Assembly (NCBI GenBank): GCA_051453625.1
Contig: JBOZIK010000001.1
Location: 221,316,855-221,375,865 of the forward strand
Length of the DNA stretch: 59,011 nucleotides
Source: Welwitschia mirabilis
Lineage: Eukaryota; Gnetophyta; Gnetopsida; Welwitschiales
Direction of reading: 5' to 3'
Shown here piece after piece: positions 12,500 to 22,913 of this stretch. Positions within the stretch are counted from its first letter, which is position 1; every line of letters starts with the position of its first letter. Both the position numbers and the translations under genes were made by a program. Under the pieces are notes generated by a model that saw only the letters and a program-made list of their open reading frames with translations, was not told the DNA's origin and searched no databases.

Positions 12500-14633
12500 C
12501 TAATAACACTCATGGATCCAATCTAAGATCTCATAATCAAGAACTCTAATCCCAATAGAGTGTTCTTAAACTAAAAGCTATAGTGCCAAACTGAAGTACC
12601 CAATTAAAGGTCACTTATTTGATAATAATTTACCAATACTTCTTCCCATTTTTAAACATCAAAAAAGGCTCTAGTTACTAAAAGTTGAATAATTCATGTA
12701 ATGCTCATCTAGACCTTCTTCAACACTATCATCACTATCATAAATGGTAGAGGTTAATTAGGTATAAGATGATGAGGAAGTGGGAGGTGGAATGTTACTC
12801 TTCCTAGAGGGGTGTCATGATGTCTCACCAGGGCTTGTCCTCCTATGTTAATAAATTTAAAAAGTAATCGAAGTTCCAAAGAAACTAATAGTGGCAGTCT
12901 CTACAAAGGATGATGGTAAATACACAGGTAATAGTGGTTCTACCTGAATAAGTTTTATATGAAAAGGTGATGATGATGGTGAATGCACTAAAGGTGGAGA
13001 AGATGTAGATGGTGGTGATTGAACTATGGAACATGGTAATGGTGGCTATATAGGATGACAAAATGGAATCTTGTAATGAGGATAATGAAAGATAAGAGGT
13101 AATGCATCGAAGCTCTCATACTCTATNNNNNNNNNNNNNNNNNNNNNNNNNNNNNNNNNNNNNNNNNNNNNNNNNNNNNNNNNNNNNNNNNNNNNNNNNN
13201 NNNNNNNNNNNNNNNNNNNNNNNNNNNNNNNNNNNNNNNNNNNNNNNNNNNNNNNNNNNNNNNNNNNNNNNNNNNNNNNNNNNNNNNNNNNNNNNNNNNN
13301 NNNNNNNNNNNNNNNNNNNNNNNNNNNNNNNNNNNNNNNNNNNNNNNNNNNNNNNNNNNNNNNNNNNNNNNNNNNNNNNNNNNNNNNNNNNNNNNNNNNN
13401 NNNNNNNNNNNNNNNNNNNNNNNNNNNNNNNNNNNNNNNNNNNNNNNNNNNNNNNNNNNNNNNNNNNNNNNNNNNNNNNNNNNNNNNNNNNNNNNNNNNN
13501 NNNNNNNNNNNNNNNNNNNNNNNNNNNNNNNNNNNNNNNNNNNNNNNNNNNNNNNNNNNNNNNNNNNNNNNNNNNNNNNNNNNNNNNNNNNNNNNNNNNN
13601 NNNNNNNNNNNNNNNNNNNNNNNNNNNNNNNNNNNNNNNNNNNNNNNNNNNNNNNNNNNNNNNNNNNNNNNNNNNNNNNNNNNNNNNNNNNNNNNNNNNN
13701 NNNNNNNNNNNNNNNNNNNNNNNNNNNNNNNNNNNNNNNNNNNNNNNNNNNNNNNNNNNNNNNNNNNNNNNNNNNNNNNNNNNNNNNNNNNNNNNNNNNN
13801 NNNNNNNNNNNNNNNNNNNNNNNNNNNNNNNNNNNNNNNNNNNNNNNNNNNNNNNNNNNNNNNNNNNNNNNNNNNNNNNNNNNNNNNNNNNNNNNNNNNN
13901 NNNNNNNNNNNNNNNNNNNNNNNNNNNNNNNNNNNNNNNNNNNNNNNNNNNNNNNNNNNNNNNNNNNNNNNNNNNNCAAATGGAGCTAAAGGTCCTACTT
14001 CCTCTTCTTCTTTTGATTCTTCCTCTAAGTTTGACCACATGGAAGTTCTCATGGACTCCCAACTCTGTACTAGTGCTTCGCCCTTATTTTTTACGGATCT
14101 ATGTTTCTTAAGCCTCAAAAGAGTTATTCATGTTTTACCCACCATTTTCATGATGTCCTTTAGAACCTTTTTTCCTGATGAAGTGCTATGAATAGTAGTA
14201 GAAAATGAACACTGATACTGTGGTGTTCTCCTGCTTGTGTCCTTACTTAGTGGTAGTGGTACTCTCCATTTTTCATTAAGTTCCATCAATAGTTTCTTTT
14301 GATGAATGAGGTTAACCTATGGCACTGAAATACACTCATGTTGTTACCAATCTCATAAATGTTAGCATAGAAATCTCTTACCATTGAATCTGGAATATGC
14401 TAAACTAGTTGCATAATTATTTGTCATTCAAGCTGAATAAAGTAATTCATAAGCTAGTCTCTGCACTTCTTCTAAAATCTAAGAGTTCTCTCTACAATAA
14501 TATAATTTCTAAATTATGTTTTAAACCTTCTTTCTGCTACCTCATGGTAGAACTATGGTTCATATTAAGATCTCTAATGTTCTAAGGCTTGTTCATTTCC
14601 ACTAAAGGCTCTTGATGCCTTTCTTCTAGTTAT
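12500..14633 (-). pseudogene. ORF2 of the outer element, putative plant transposon protein domain-like
   Basis: The reading starts at 14,633 with ITRRK, where the sister copy has MTRRK, so the start codon appears to have changed from ATG to ATA. The conserved segment VRDFYANIYEIG is encoded at about 14,381-14,346. The middle is lost in the gap 13,127-13,976. After it come proline/serine/histidine-rich low-complexity codons (about 13,000). The end is VLDYEILDWIHEC and a stop at 12,500, nearly the same as the end of the sister ORF2. The V-R-[ED]-F-Y-A-N segment resembles a domain often found in plant retroelement ORFs ('putative plant transposon protein', PF20167 as I remember it). Its biochemical role is unknown to me. 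Several stops are present, so it is a pseudogene. Relative to the sister copy it lacks about 0.4 kb after the FYAN segment. Confidence 0.7.
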
Positions 14634-14900
14634 TTTTGGCAAGATTCAATGAGAAACTAATAAAAACATAAATTGAAATAGAAGAAAATATTAAAAATAT
14701 GCACTTGTTTAAGAGAATTCGCTATTCTTCCTTACTGTTGAGATTTCTTAAAAATCTAAGATGTCTTTCCAGAGAAATCTGATGAAAAAAAAAAAGCCTA
14801 GAAAATTACTTGAGAGAGGCATCTATTAAGTGAGGACTTGAAAATAAGATTTGGTGGTCCCTTTTGTTATTAAAAGGGTCAAAATCCTAGCTTCTAGTGT
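14634..14900 (-). other. 3' part of the intron-like spacer of the outer element
   Basis: On - it ends in a pyrimidine-rich run and ATTAG (acceptor-like AG complementing 14,657-14,658), 24 bases before the ORF2 start. It aligns with 33,200-33,447 of the sister copy, where the same T-rich run ends in ATCAG. The Tekay element is inserted at its 5' edge, and the sister copy shows the uninterrupted sequence across this point. Confidence 0.75.
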
Positions 14901-14905
14901 GTTTT
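14901..14905. repeat. Target-site duplication GTTTT, left side of Tekay-like element
   Basis: GTTTT is repeated at 26,181-26,185, just outside the two ends of the 11.3 kb gypsy element. Confidence 0.9.
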
Positions 14906-17900
14906 TGTAAAGTCCACATTAATAATCAATAATGAAAGATTAATTAGTGAAAAATTAATGTTATAATTCCAAGTATAAGATGTGATATACGCCATTTATA
15001 TGAGGTTTCTTTAGTGTTAGCACTCAAAACCATACTACTAAATTAATAATTCGCTCACCTAGCTAATATTGCATGTACTTGAGTTAACTTAAACATGAAT
15101 AAGAGAATGCTTAGCTTGGAGAATTTTTATATTAACAAATATTTAAATATATTTTAAATATTAGTTTGGAGTATATACTGGAGATACACTAAGATCATTG
15201 TTTAATGGACCATATTCATAGCTTATTAGTTTAAAACTTTAAATTTATATCTTGGGAGAAGGTTAGCTGAGGTTTATAGGCTACAGATGTGTTGAATATA
15301 ACAACCCTCACAACACCACATTAGGGTAAATAGGATATTTAAGTTTTATAAGGTAAAACGTAGAAATATTAGTATACTACTCAAATTGAAATTTAAAAAG
15401 AGGGTCACCCTAAGGACTCGAACAGGAGACCGCAACATCGTTAAGTCTTCGTAACAATCAGTTGTGATGTGAACATGTTTAAGTAATTTTTTTTTTTTCT
15501 ATATGAGAATGTTTCAATGTGTAGGGCATTTGCAGCCGTCACCAAAGACATCCGCTTGAGGAGGGAGAGGTTTGGAAAATTTCGATATGTCTTTTTAGCA
15601 TATGGGCTATAACTCCTGCAAGAGAGGGAGATTGAGTTCACAAGTCGGCCAGCAACAAACAGACTCAGCTAGTGTGAAGGAGGCCGCGAATGGGCGAGCG
15701 TGGGCAATACATCTCCAGTGCGACGGGATCAGAGGAGCGGGGAAAGTAGGTGTGGTATGGCGAGAAACTATGGTGGGACGCGCAGGCAAAAGCAGACATT
15801 GGCGGTGTGACAAGAATGCAGAAGGATGATGCACAAATGTGGCAAGAATCCGTGACACTAGAGGACACAGTCAGTCAGGCCACTGAGAATGCACACTGAG
15901 TCGGTGGAAACAACAGTAGAAGTTATTTACAGATTGGCAGAGGGTCTTCATATGCAAAAAGAGGAGTAGAAGGAGAGGTAGATGTGGGACAATGAAGAAG
16001 GGCAGCATGTCAAGGGGCAAGTAGTCAGGCCTGCAGTGAAGGAGAAGGCGTACGGCATTGTAGGCACACAAGGGCAATATTGGCGAGGAGGTCAATGCCA
16101 CAGATCTACAAAGGAACACGAGCGTAGGAAGGCACATCACGTAGTGAGAGCCTAGGGCGAGCAACAGTGTGCTAGTGACGGCACATACAAAAGGGCTTAA
16201 GCATGAGAGAAACAAGCGCAGACCCAGATGCAGCAGAGGGAAAACAAGGAGTGCGTCAGTGGGGACAGCACACATAGGCGGTTAGAGGAGCATGTTGCAA
16301 GAAGGCCGAGGATGCTAAGGGATGCGACTACAAACATGAAGAAAATAAAAACAGGAGGCATAAGAATTTAAGAGGCCAACATTAGTCAAGCATAAGTTTT
16401 ATGATATTTTAAAGAATGAAGCTTAGGGGCCAAGACTATATTATTATTTTCAGGCAACTTTAAGAAAACCATCATTGGTGATACATATAAAAATAAAATT
16501 TGTGATTTTTATTTAAACTCTATTTCTGATCCTTTCAAGTTGTATTTTTATTTGGGTTCCCTACCTTTCTATGCTTAGGAATTGGATAAATGAACTGAGA
16601 AATAAGATATATTTAACAAAAGGTAAAAGTTTATAAGATGGAAGTTGAACTTTAGATCTCCTACTAGACACCATCTTGAGTTAATTAGTTTTACTATAGG
16701 TTTACTTGAGAAGAAATTATTATAACGTCAGCTATAAGTGCTCTCCTTAAGACATCCATTGTTATTAACTAGTTTAATAGTTATATACATGATGAATTCT
16801 TAAGTAACACTTTTGGAGGAAATAACTAGAACTTAACCTATTGTTGGGCCTATCTACTTAGGTCTTAACATAAATAATGATAAATTTAAAAAATAAATGA
16901 ATTACCTATCAAAGATTAACAATATCATAATCAAGCATGGCACATTATACATCTCTTATTAATAGTTTACATTAGTTAACTAAAGTAACATATTTAATCT
17001 TCAAGGGAAATGACAGATCAATGAAATTCTCTACCAAATAGTTATAATTTGCAAAGAAAAGGAGAAGTGCTTTATTGCATAGAACTGAAACATAATACTG
17101 AAATATTACTATCTTTTCAATATGTACAGCTAATAATCATGCAACTAGTAACTAAAGCATAAAAGGTTCATAAAACATCTGCATAACAATTGAAATAAAT
17201 ATGTAGGTGACACCTAGGGAAGAACCACTAGCTCTTGCCTGCATCCTCATTTGCATTCATTCCTATACAAGCACAAGTGGTGTAAGAACTACATTCCACT
17301 ACAATTCCCAGTATGGCCCAAGACAAGGAGTAGATTAGGAAGGAAGGTTTCTGAACAGAGTAAAGGATTACACATCAAGGAGACAAGACCGAGACCTTTC
17401 ATCAATTTACATTGACTTCTTTATAGTTATCCATATCACAATCAAGTAATCTAAATGCACACTGCCATGAAGGGGTATAAATCATATAGTTGTACACATA
17501 TCTTCCCTTTTTGCCCTGGCAGTCTAGTCCCATGGCCTTGGGACTCCCAATAGAGAGTTACACTCCCTGAAGTCTATACAAGTGGTTTCCTTAGTCAGTA
17601 TTATATAGGTTAATGGTCAACCAAGAACTCATGTGCAAGGCTCACAAAAGGACTAGTCAAAGAAGACAACAGTTGACAATGAGATCACTTAAGTTTCATA
17701 AGGTTTTCACAAAACTTAGACTCTACAAACTCCTAGTAAACTAACATAAGATTTATTAAAGGACTATGGGAGCACATGGAGACATCAATACATACATAGC
17801 ATACAAGACATATTTCATCATCCAAATTACGAAATACAAAAGAAAGAGATTCAAAACAAAGCATACAAGTATTTAAAAAGGAGATTATGGACCACACCTG

Positions 17901-18549
17901 TTCTTAGAAAAAATCCAATTTACTCCTATTTGAATTAAGCTCCACATGATCAAGTTACATGATATAAATCTACTAAAAAGGGAAATTTAAGTATTTATAA
18001 CAAGAACTAATAGTAAAACTGACAGTAGGGTTTAGATTTTTATAAGAAATTTAGAATCCCTTAATCCTTCCTTTCCATGTCTAGCCACTGGGTGTAAATA
18101 ATAATATAGTAATAATTATCAATTAAATTAAATAACATGAGATAAAATAACATAAACATTTACTTTAGATCACACATCATCACTACTACATAAATAAACA
18201 TATCTAAGAGAATTATATATGTTAAGCTACAGACAATTTCCAAGATAACTCAAGAAAGTCAAAGTCAAACTATATCAATAGATAAGCATGCATAAGTAAT
18301 AGTAAATTCCAAAAATTAACTAAATCTTTAACTTAACTTACAAAGATAATAACTCCAAGTTCTTCGTTCCGTAATGCTAGAGTAATATCATACAAATACT
18401 TTTAGTTTTACCATCATTTATATTACAGATATTTTTATTTTTAACAATTTGAACTATAGTTATTTTTTATTGTTAAACTCCTAAGATCTATTTATTTATC
18501 TAAATGATTGAGAAGGTTTTTTAACCTTGGCAAAATTTTGGATGTGATA
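14906..18549 (-). repeat. 3' LTR of the Tekay-like element (3.64 kb)
   Basis: It aligns with 22,914-26,180 over its whole length; for example GTTGGGCCTATCTACTTAGG occurs in both copies (about 16,841 and 24,461). It begins on - with TATCACATCC (18,549) and ends in CA (14,907-14,906). It is ~380 bp longer than the 5' LTR, mainly because the segment around 15,290-15,660 is reduced in the other copy. It keeps a GC-richer, CpG-containing zone at about 15,600-16,330. At 16,650-16,700 a B-box-like word (AGTTCAACTTCC on -) occurs in both LTRs. Confidence 0.93.
15600..16330. other. GC-rich, CpG-rich zone inside the 3' LTR
   Basis: In a window dominated by A and T, this stretch is clearly G/C-rich and keeps many CG dinucleotides, as in GGCGAGCGTGGGC and GTGCGACGGGATC. 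The long frames on both strands here (15,602-15,829; 15,871-16,275 on -) reflect low stop-codon density, not genes. The equivalent zone of the 5' LTR (about 23,300-23,960) has mostly CA or TG at the same places, the expected product of cytosine methylation and deamination. It probably corresponds to the U3 or R region of the LTR. Confidence 0.7.
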
Positions 18550-18559
18550 GCTTGGGTTT

Positions 18560-18960
18560 CCACTATAAGATATTGTTCTCTGGTTCTCATGTTGCCTCAT
18601 CTTCTATTTGACCTAACCACATAATTTTATATAACTTAACTATTTTTCCTTAATATCATCTCCTTTTACTTAAGTAGTTTCACTAGTTAAGCTTCTATAG
18701 AACAGTCAGGAAGGATAGTAATGTCTTGATCTAGAATAATGTTCAATCCATTAGATATACATTTCCCCAACAATCATACATGAAAGACATTATATAACAT
18801 GGATAATTGTAGTGATAGAGCTAGGTCATATGCCATAGGTCCAATCCATTTGATTACCTAGTAAGGTCCTATAAATCTTGAGGCTAACTTTTCCTTCTTA
18901 TCAAACCTGAATACTCCTTTAAAGGGGGAATACTTGAGAAATACATGATCATATTCTTAA
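18560..18960 (-). pseudogene. Integrase C-terminus with chromodomain-like tail (Tekay-like)
   Basis: Read on -, the segment has WIGPMAYDLAL and LYNVFHV, matching the GPxxYxLxLP and xxxNVFHVSxL words of chromovirus integrase C-termini. It is followed by ILDQDITILPDCSIEA, and then, after frame changes, residues fitting a chromodomain tail (about 18,720-18,570). The LTR starts at 18,549, right after it. Chromodomain-type tails direct integration to heterochromatin in this clade. The segment is broken by stops. Confidence 0.7.
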
Positions 18961-19800
18961 AATTCTAGTTGTCTTCCATGTTGATGTGCATACTTTACTT
19001 GTTGATTTTTCACTACTTGGAGTTTCTTCCTAATTTGCTTAACTTTTTCTTCTAAATGTTGAGTGGAAGAAACTTGTAGTAATCTTTTATCTGTTGCATC
19101 AAACCAAGAAGTTAGAGTCCTATACACTCTTTCATATAAGGCTTCGAATGGTGCACATCCAATTGATTCCTAGTAGCTATTATTAAATGTAAACTCTACC
19201 AATGGTAAATGTTATACCCATGATCCTCTAAAATCCAGAATAACCATTCTTAACAAATCCTTTAGTAGCTAATTCATTTTTTTAGTCTATCTATCTAGTT
19301 AAGGATGGAAGTTATACTCAAGTTTAGCTTCGTTCCCAATTCTTTATGAAAGGCCATTGAAAACCTGGATGTAAACTTATTATTTCTATTTGAAATTATT
19401 ACCCTGGGAACTCCATGAATTCTAGGAATATTTTTCACATACTCCCTTGCAATTTGTTTAGCTGTATTAGTTGTTTTCATTAGACATAAATGTGAACTTT
19501 TTGTCAAAAAATCCACCATAAGAAATATAGAATCATATCCCTCTTTAATTCTAGGCAAGCCTGTAATAAAATCCATACCTACCATTTTTCACTTCCATTC
19601 TGGAATGCTATGAGGATAAAGAAGTCCTACTGGGTGCCTAATCTCAACCTTGACTAGTTGATAAGTCATATACTTAGCTACATAATCAGCTATCTCGAAT
19701 TTCATTCCTGGGCACTAATAGAACTAATTGATGTCCCTATATGTCTTATTAACTCCTAGATGAATATCATATTTTGTTGCAGGGATTTCTCTAAAGATTA
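18961..19800 (-). pseudogene. Integrase core of the Tekay-like element
   Basis: On -, a segment near 19,710-19,600 resembles the zinc-binding end and linker (YRDIN, PGMKFEIADYVAKYMTYQ, then VKVEIRHPVGLL). The core is open at 19,585-19,295 and starts with MVGMDFITGLPRIKEGYDS; the D of MDFITG is the first catalytic acid. VDFLTKSSH and HGVPRVIISNRNNKFTSRF follow. The second catalytic position (normally SDRDxxFTSRF) reads SNRNN, a D-to-N change. The ORF ends shortly after LGTKLNLS. The family role is insertion of element cDNA. Loss of the second catalytic acid plus stops make it inactive. Confidence 0.9.
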
Positions 19801-20440
19801 AGTGCTTAATCCTTACCACATGAGGGATTAAATTTTTTTTCAAGTAGCATACCAATCTCTCGAGATGAAAAATCCTTCTAATTTAACTTCTCTAACTCTT
19901 CTACATAAAGGATGGTTTTGTTGTGCTTTCTATATCATTTATAGTAACTCATCATTTACCCTCAGGTTTTAAAGTGCATTCCTTCTTCTGCGTAAGGAAT
20001 TTGCCATAGCATTGGCCTTTCCTTCATGATAATTTACTAAAAGATCATAATCCTATAAAAATTTCAGCCATTGTCTCTGCCTAAGATTTAAATTTGGCTA
20101 TGTATGAACGTACTTCAAACTCTTATGATTTGTACAAACCTCTATCTATTCTCCGTAAAGATAATGCCTTCAAATCTTCAATGCATGAATAACTACTGCC
20201 AAATCTAAGTCATGAATAGGATAATTCTTCTCGGGGTTCTTTAACTGCCTAGATGCATAAGTGATCACCTTACCATCTTGCATTAAGACTACTCCTAAGC
20301 CTTCACCTAAGNNNNNNNNNNNNNNNNNNNNNNNNNNNNNNNNNNNNNNNNNNNNNNNNACTAGAGCAGAAATAAGAATTGATTTCAACACTTAAAAAGC
20401 TTCATCACATCATTCTCTTCATACAAACTGCTTATTATTC
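19801..20440 (-). pseudogene. RNase H domain of the Tekay-like element
   Basis: Open on - at 20,391-20,170, with an internal gap (20,312-20,359). After the gap it reads [20 protein letters not shown] and then [20 protein letters not shown], with IHALKI to finish, the standard gypsy RNase H pattern (usually NYPxHDLELAAVVxALK). The catalytic D of the DAS word falls in the gap. The last acid position is D in HDLDL rather than the usual E. The part toward 19,800 is the connection to integrase and is degenerate. The family role is removal of the RNA template. Confidence 0.85.
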
Positions 20441-21405
20441 CTAAGCAACAAAGTCAATGGAGAAGCTATCTTAGAAAATTTTTTGATAAATCTTCTATAA
20501 TATCCTGTAAGGATAAGGAAACTTTTGACTTTTGATAGTGATTCAGGCTTAGGCTAGTCCACAATAACTTGGACCTTTTCCTCATCTACACTGACTCCAT
20601 TTTTATAAATCACATAATCCAAAAATTTAACTTTAGATAGTCAAAACTCACACTTATTAGGATTTTCATAAAAGTTATTTCTTCGTAAGGTATCAAGTAT
20701 TATCCCCAAGTGCTGCTCATGTGCTTCTTTAGTTGGAGAGTATACTAGAACACCATCAATAAAAAATACCATAAAGTCATCTAGATAATCTCAAAAAATA
20801 CCATTTATTACTACCATAAATGCTACTAGTGCATTTTTCAAACCAAAAGGAACTACCTTAAACTCATAATATCCATATTTGGTTCAAAAGGCTTTTTAAA
20901 AACATCTTCTTCCTTGATCCTAAGTTGATGATATCCAAATTAAGATCAATCTTAGAGAAAACATTGGCATACTTCAGATGGTCAAATAGATCCTTTATCC
21001 TTAGTAGGAATAATTATTCCTTATGATAACTTTATTTAACATTTTATAATCCACACAAAGTCTCAAACTTCCATCCTTCTTTTTAACAAAAAGTATTAGT
21101 GCATCCCATGGTGATATACTTGGCCTAATCAAATCCTTATCTAATAGTGTAGTTATCTGAGTCTTCAACTCTATCAACTCAATAAAAGACATCTTGTAGG
21201 ATGCTCCAGAGATTGGTTTAACACCCAATTTAAGAGATATTTCAAAATCTACATTCTTGCTTGGGGAACAACTTGGTAGCTCTTTAAGAAATAAATCTAC
21301 ATACTCCTTCACAAAAAGTATGTCTAAGACTTTTGGATGAGAGTGAAGGAAACATAGAAATTTAACTATTTCAAAGATTTTATTCCTCCTCATTTCCTTC
21401 ATCAT
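20441..21405 (-). pseudogene. Reverse transcriptase of the Tekay-like element
   Basis: The N-terminal part is open on - at 21,405-21,001. It shows the typical lead-in ([20 protein letters not shown] and [11 protein letters not shown]), then [20 protein letters not shown] followed by [20 protein letters not shown]. After frame breaks, the active-site region reads FFIDGVLVYS at about 20,767-20,738. The second aspartate of the usual [FY]xDD word is G, which would abolish polymerase activity. The thumb/connection follows with KFLDYVIYKNGVSVDEEKVQ. The family role is copying element RNA into DNA. Confidence 0.92.
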
Positions 21406-21880
21406 CTACTTCTTACTTACCAATATTTTAGTAATAGGTCTAGGAGAAATAAGTAACCAAACCTTTTTACTACTAGGCCTCATTATGATAACTCACCTAG
21501 AGAAGTAATCTATCTGAGCTCTATTTTCCTATAACTAGTTCATGCCTAAGATAACACCAAAATATTCCAACTTTAAGATTAAAAATTGGACCTAAAAATG
21601 ATAACCTCCAATAGTAACATTACACACAGGGATTCTACCCAAGGCTCTAATAGTACTACCATCTAGTAGCTTCACCAATATTTTATATTCTTCTTGAACT
21701 TTCATAAATAATCTCTAGGACATACAAAAGGATATAAAGGAACCTATTGCCCCTATATTTAACAAGATTCTAATAGTAACATTAAGTAAACTACCTATAT
21801 TTTCCAAGATCATTGATGGTTGAGTATCTTTCCTAGATATGGATGCATACAGTTTCTTGATATTCACTACCTCTTATTCT
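21406..21880 (-). pseudogene. Protease region of the Tekay-like element
   Basis: This lies between the gag zinc knuckle and the RT lead-in, where the aspartic protease of gypsy elements belongs. I can read DSGAI-like remnants only weakly (around 21,740, GAIGSF in decayed form), and the region has several stops. The call is by position and order. Confidence 0.5.
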
Positions 21881-22810
21881 TTTTTCTTCTCCTGAAACAA
21901 TTCTTTATCAAATGTGATCCTCTGCAACTAAAATATTTAGTTCTTTTTGGTCTTGAGCTTTGATACTAATGGAGGGTGTAGACTTTTGATTTGGTATTTA
22001 TGCCCTTTCTCTTCCTTGGGGAGGTTTTGCCTTTAATTTATTTACTCGAACTGCTTCTTACTAACCTATATCTCTTACCATTCCTGTATTTCTAAAAAAG
22101 GGACTCTTTTTAGCTAAATTTCCTTTTTGGTCCTAGGGATTACCTCGCTTGTCCCTAAAACTCTTGTTACTACTCCAAGATTCGTCCACAAGCCTAACCT
22201 TCTCTAAGGCCTCAGCAAAAGTCCTTAGTTAAAATATCTTAACCTGCCTCTGAATCACAAGATGTAGACCAGTAATCAATCTCTATTTCTTCACCGACTT
22301 AATTCTAGCTATCTCAGGTACATATCTTAATAGCTACATGAATTCATTTTCATACTGGCTCACTGTCAAGGATCCCTATTTAAGGTTATATAATTTCTCT
22401 GCCTTGGTATTCTTGAAGTACTCTGAAATGTATCTTGTCCGAAATTGTCCTTTGAAGTCCTTCCAAGACAAATGATTAAGAAAGATAGTTTGTGCTTTTT
22501 CTGTATCCCATCATAAGGTTGCATTCTTCCCTAATTGATGTACAACTAGGATGGTCTTTTTCTCATATGTAAAATTAAATAGTTCCAATTCCCTATATAT
22601 TGAAATTAACTAGGCCTCTACTTCAGCTTCACTATTGAACCCTTTGAAGATTGGGGGATTTATCCATCTAAACTGCATTATCATTTTTCAAGTTGCATCA
22701 TCCTTATTTCTATCATCTCTTCTATACTAAAGCCCATCAACTAGGTGATTTACAACATTCATTAGGGATCTTACATTTGTGGGCGGTGATACAACTCTTC
22801 TTGGAGCCAT
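21881..22810 (-). pseudogene. gag of the Tekay-like element
   Basis: It starts at 22,810 with MAPRRVVSPPTNVRSLMNVV, a typical chromovirus gag start 100 bp downstream of the primer site. INPPIFKGFNSEAEVEA is the usual P-P-x-F-x-G capsid lead-in. FKGQFRTRYIS and GSLTVSQYENEF match the Retrotrans_gag core. Near 21,945-21,905 a zinc knuckle is read as YFSCRGSHLIKNC, where the first cysteine has become tyrosine. Stops interrupt the frame at many positions. The protein would form the particle that packages element RNA. Confidence 0.9.
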
Positions 22811-22898
22811 CTGTGAATCCTGCTAAACATAGTGATAATAGTTAAGGGAAAAATACTAAGATAAAATTCATCATATAGTTTTAGCTTCACAACCTAAA

Positions 22899-22910
22899 TC
22901 TCTAATGCTA
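22899..22910 (-). other. Primer-binding site, tRNA-iMet type (Tekay-like element)
   Basis: On - it reads TAGCATTAGAGA, matching 8 of 12 bases of TGGTATCAGAGC, with only G/A and C/T changes except the last base. It lies 3 bases inside the 5' LTR end at 22,914. Confidence 0.65.
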
Positions 22911-22913
22911 AAA

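Noticed and set aside
13046-14118. Long frames on both strands (331 and 338 codons) across the gap
   Set aside because: They are open only because the 850 N are read as codons without stops. The real sequence at the edges belongs to ORF2 of the outer element.
15602-16275. Frames of 60-134 codons on both strands in the GC-rich zone
   Set aside because: The zone is part of an LTR, the frames overlap on opposite strands, and the other LTR copy does not conserve them. They reflect low stop density in GC-rich DNA.
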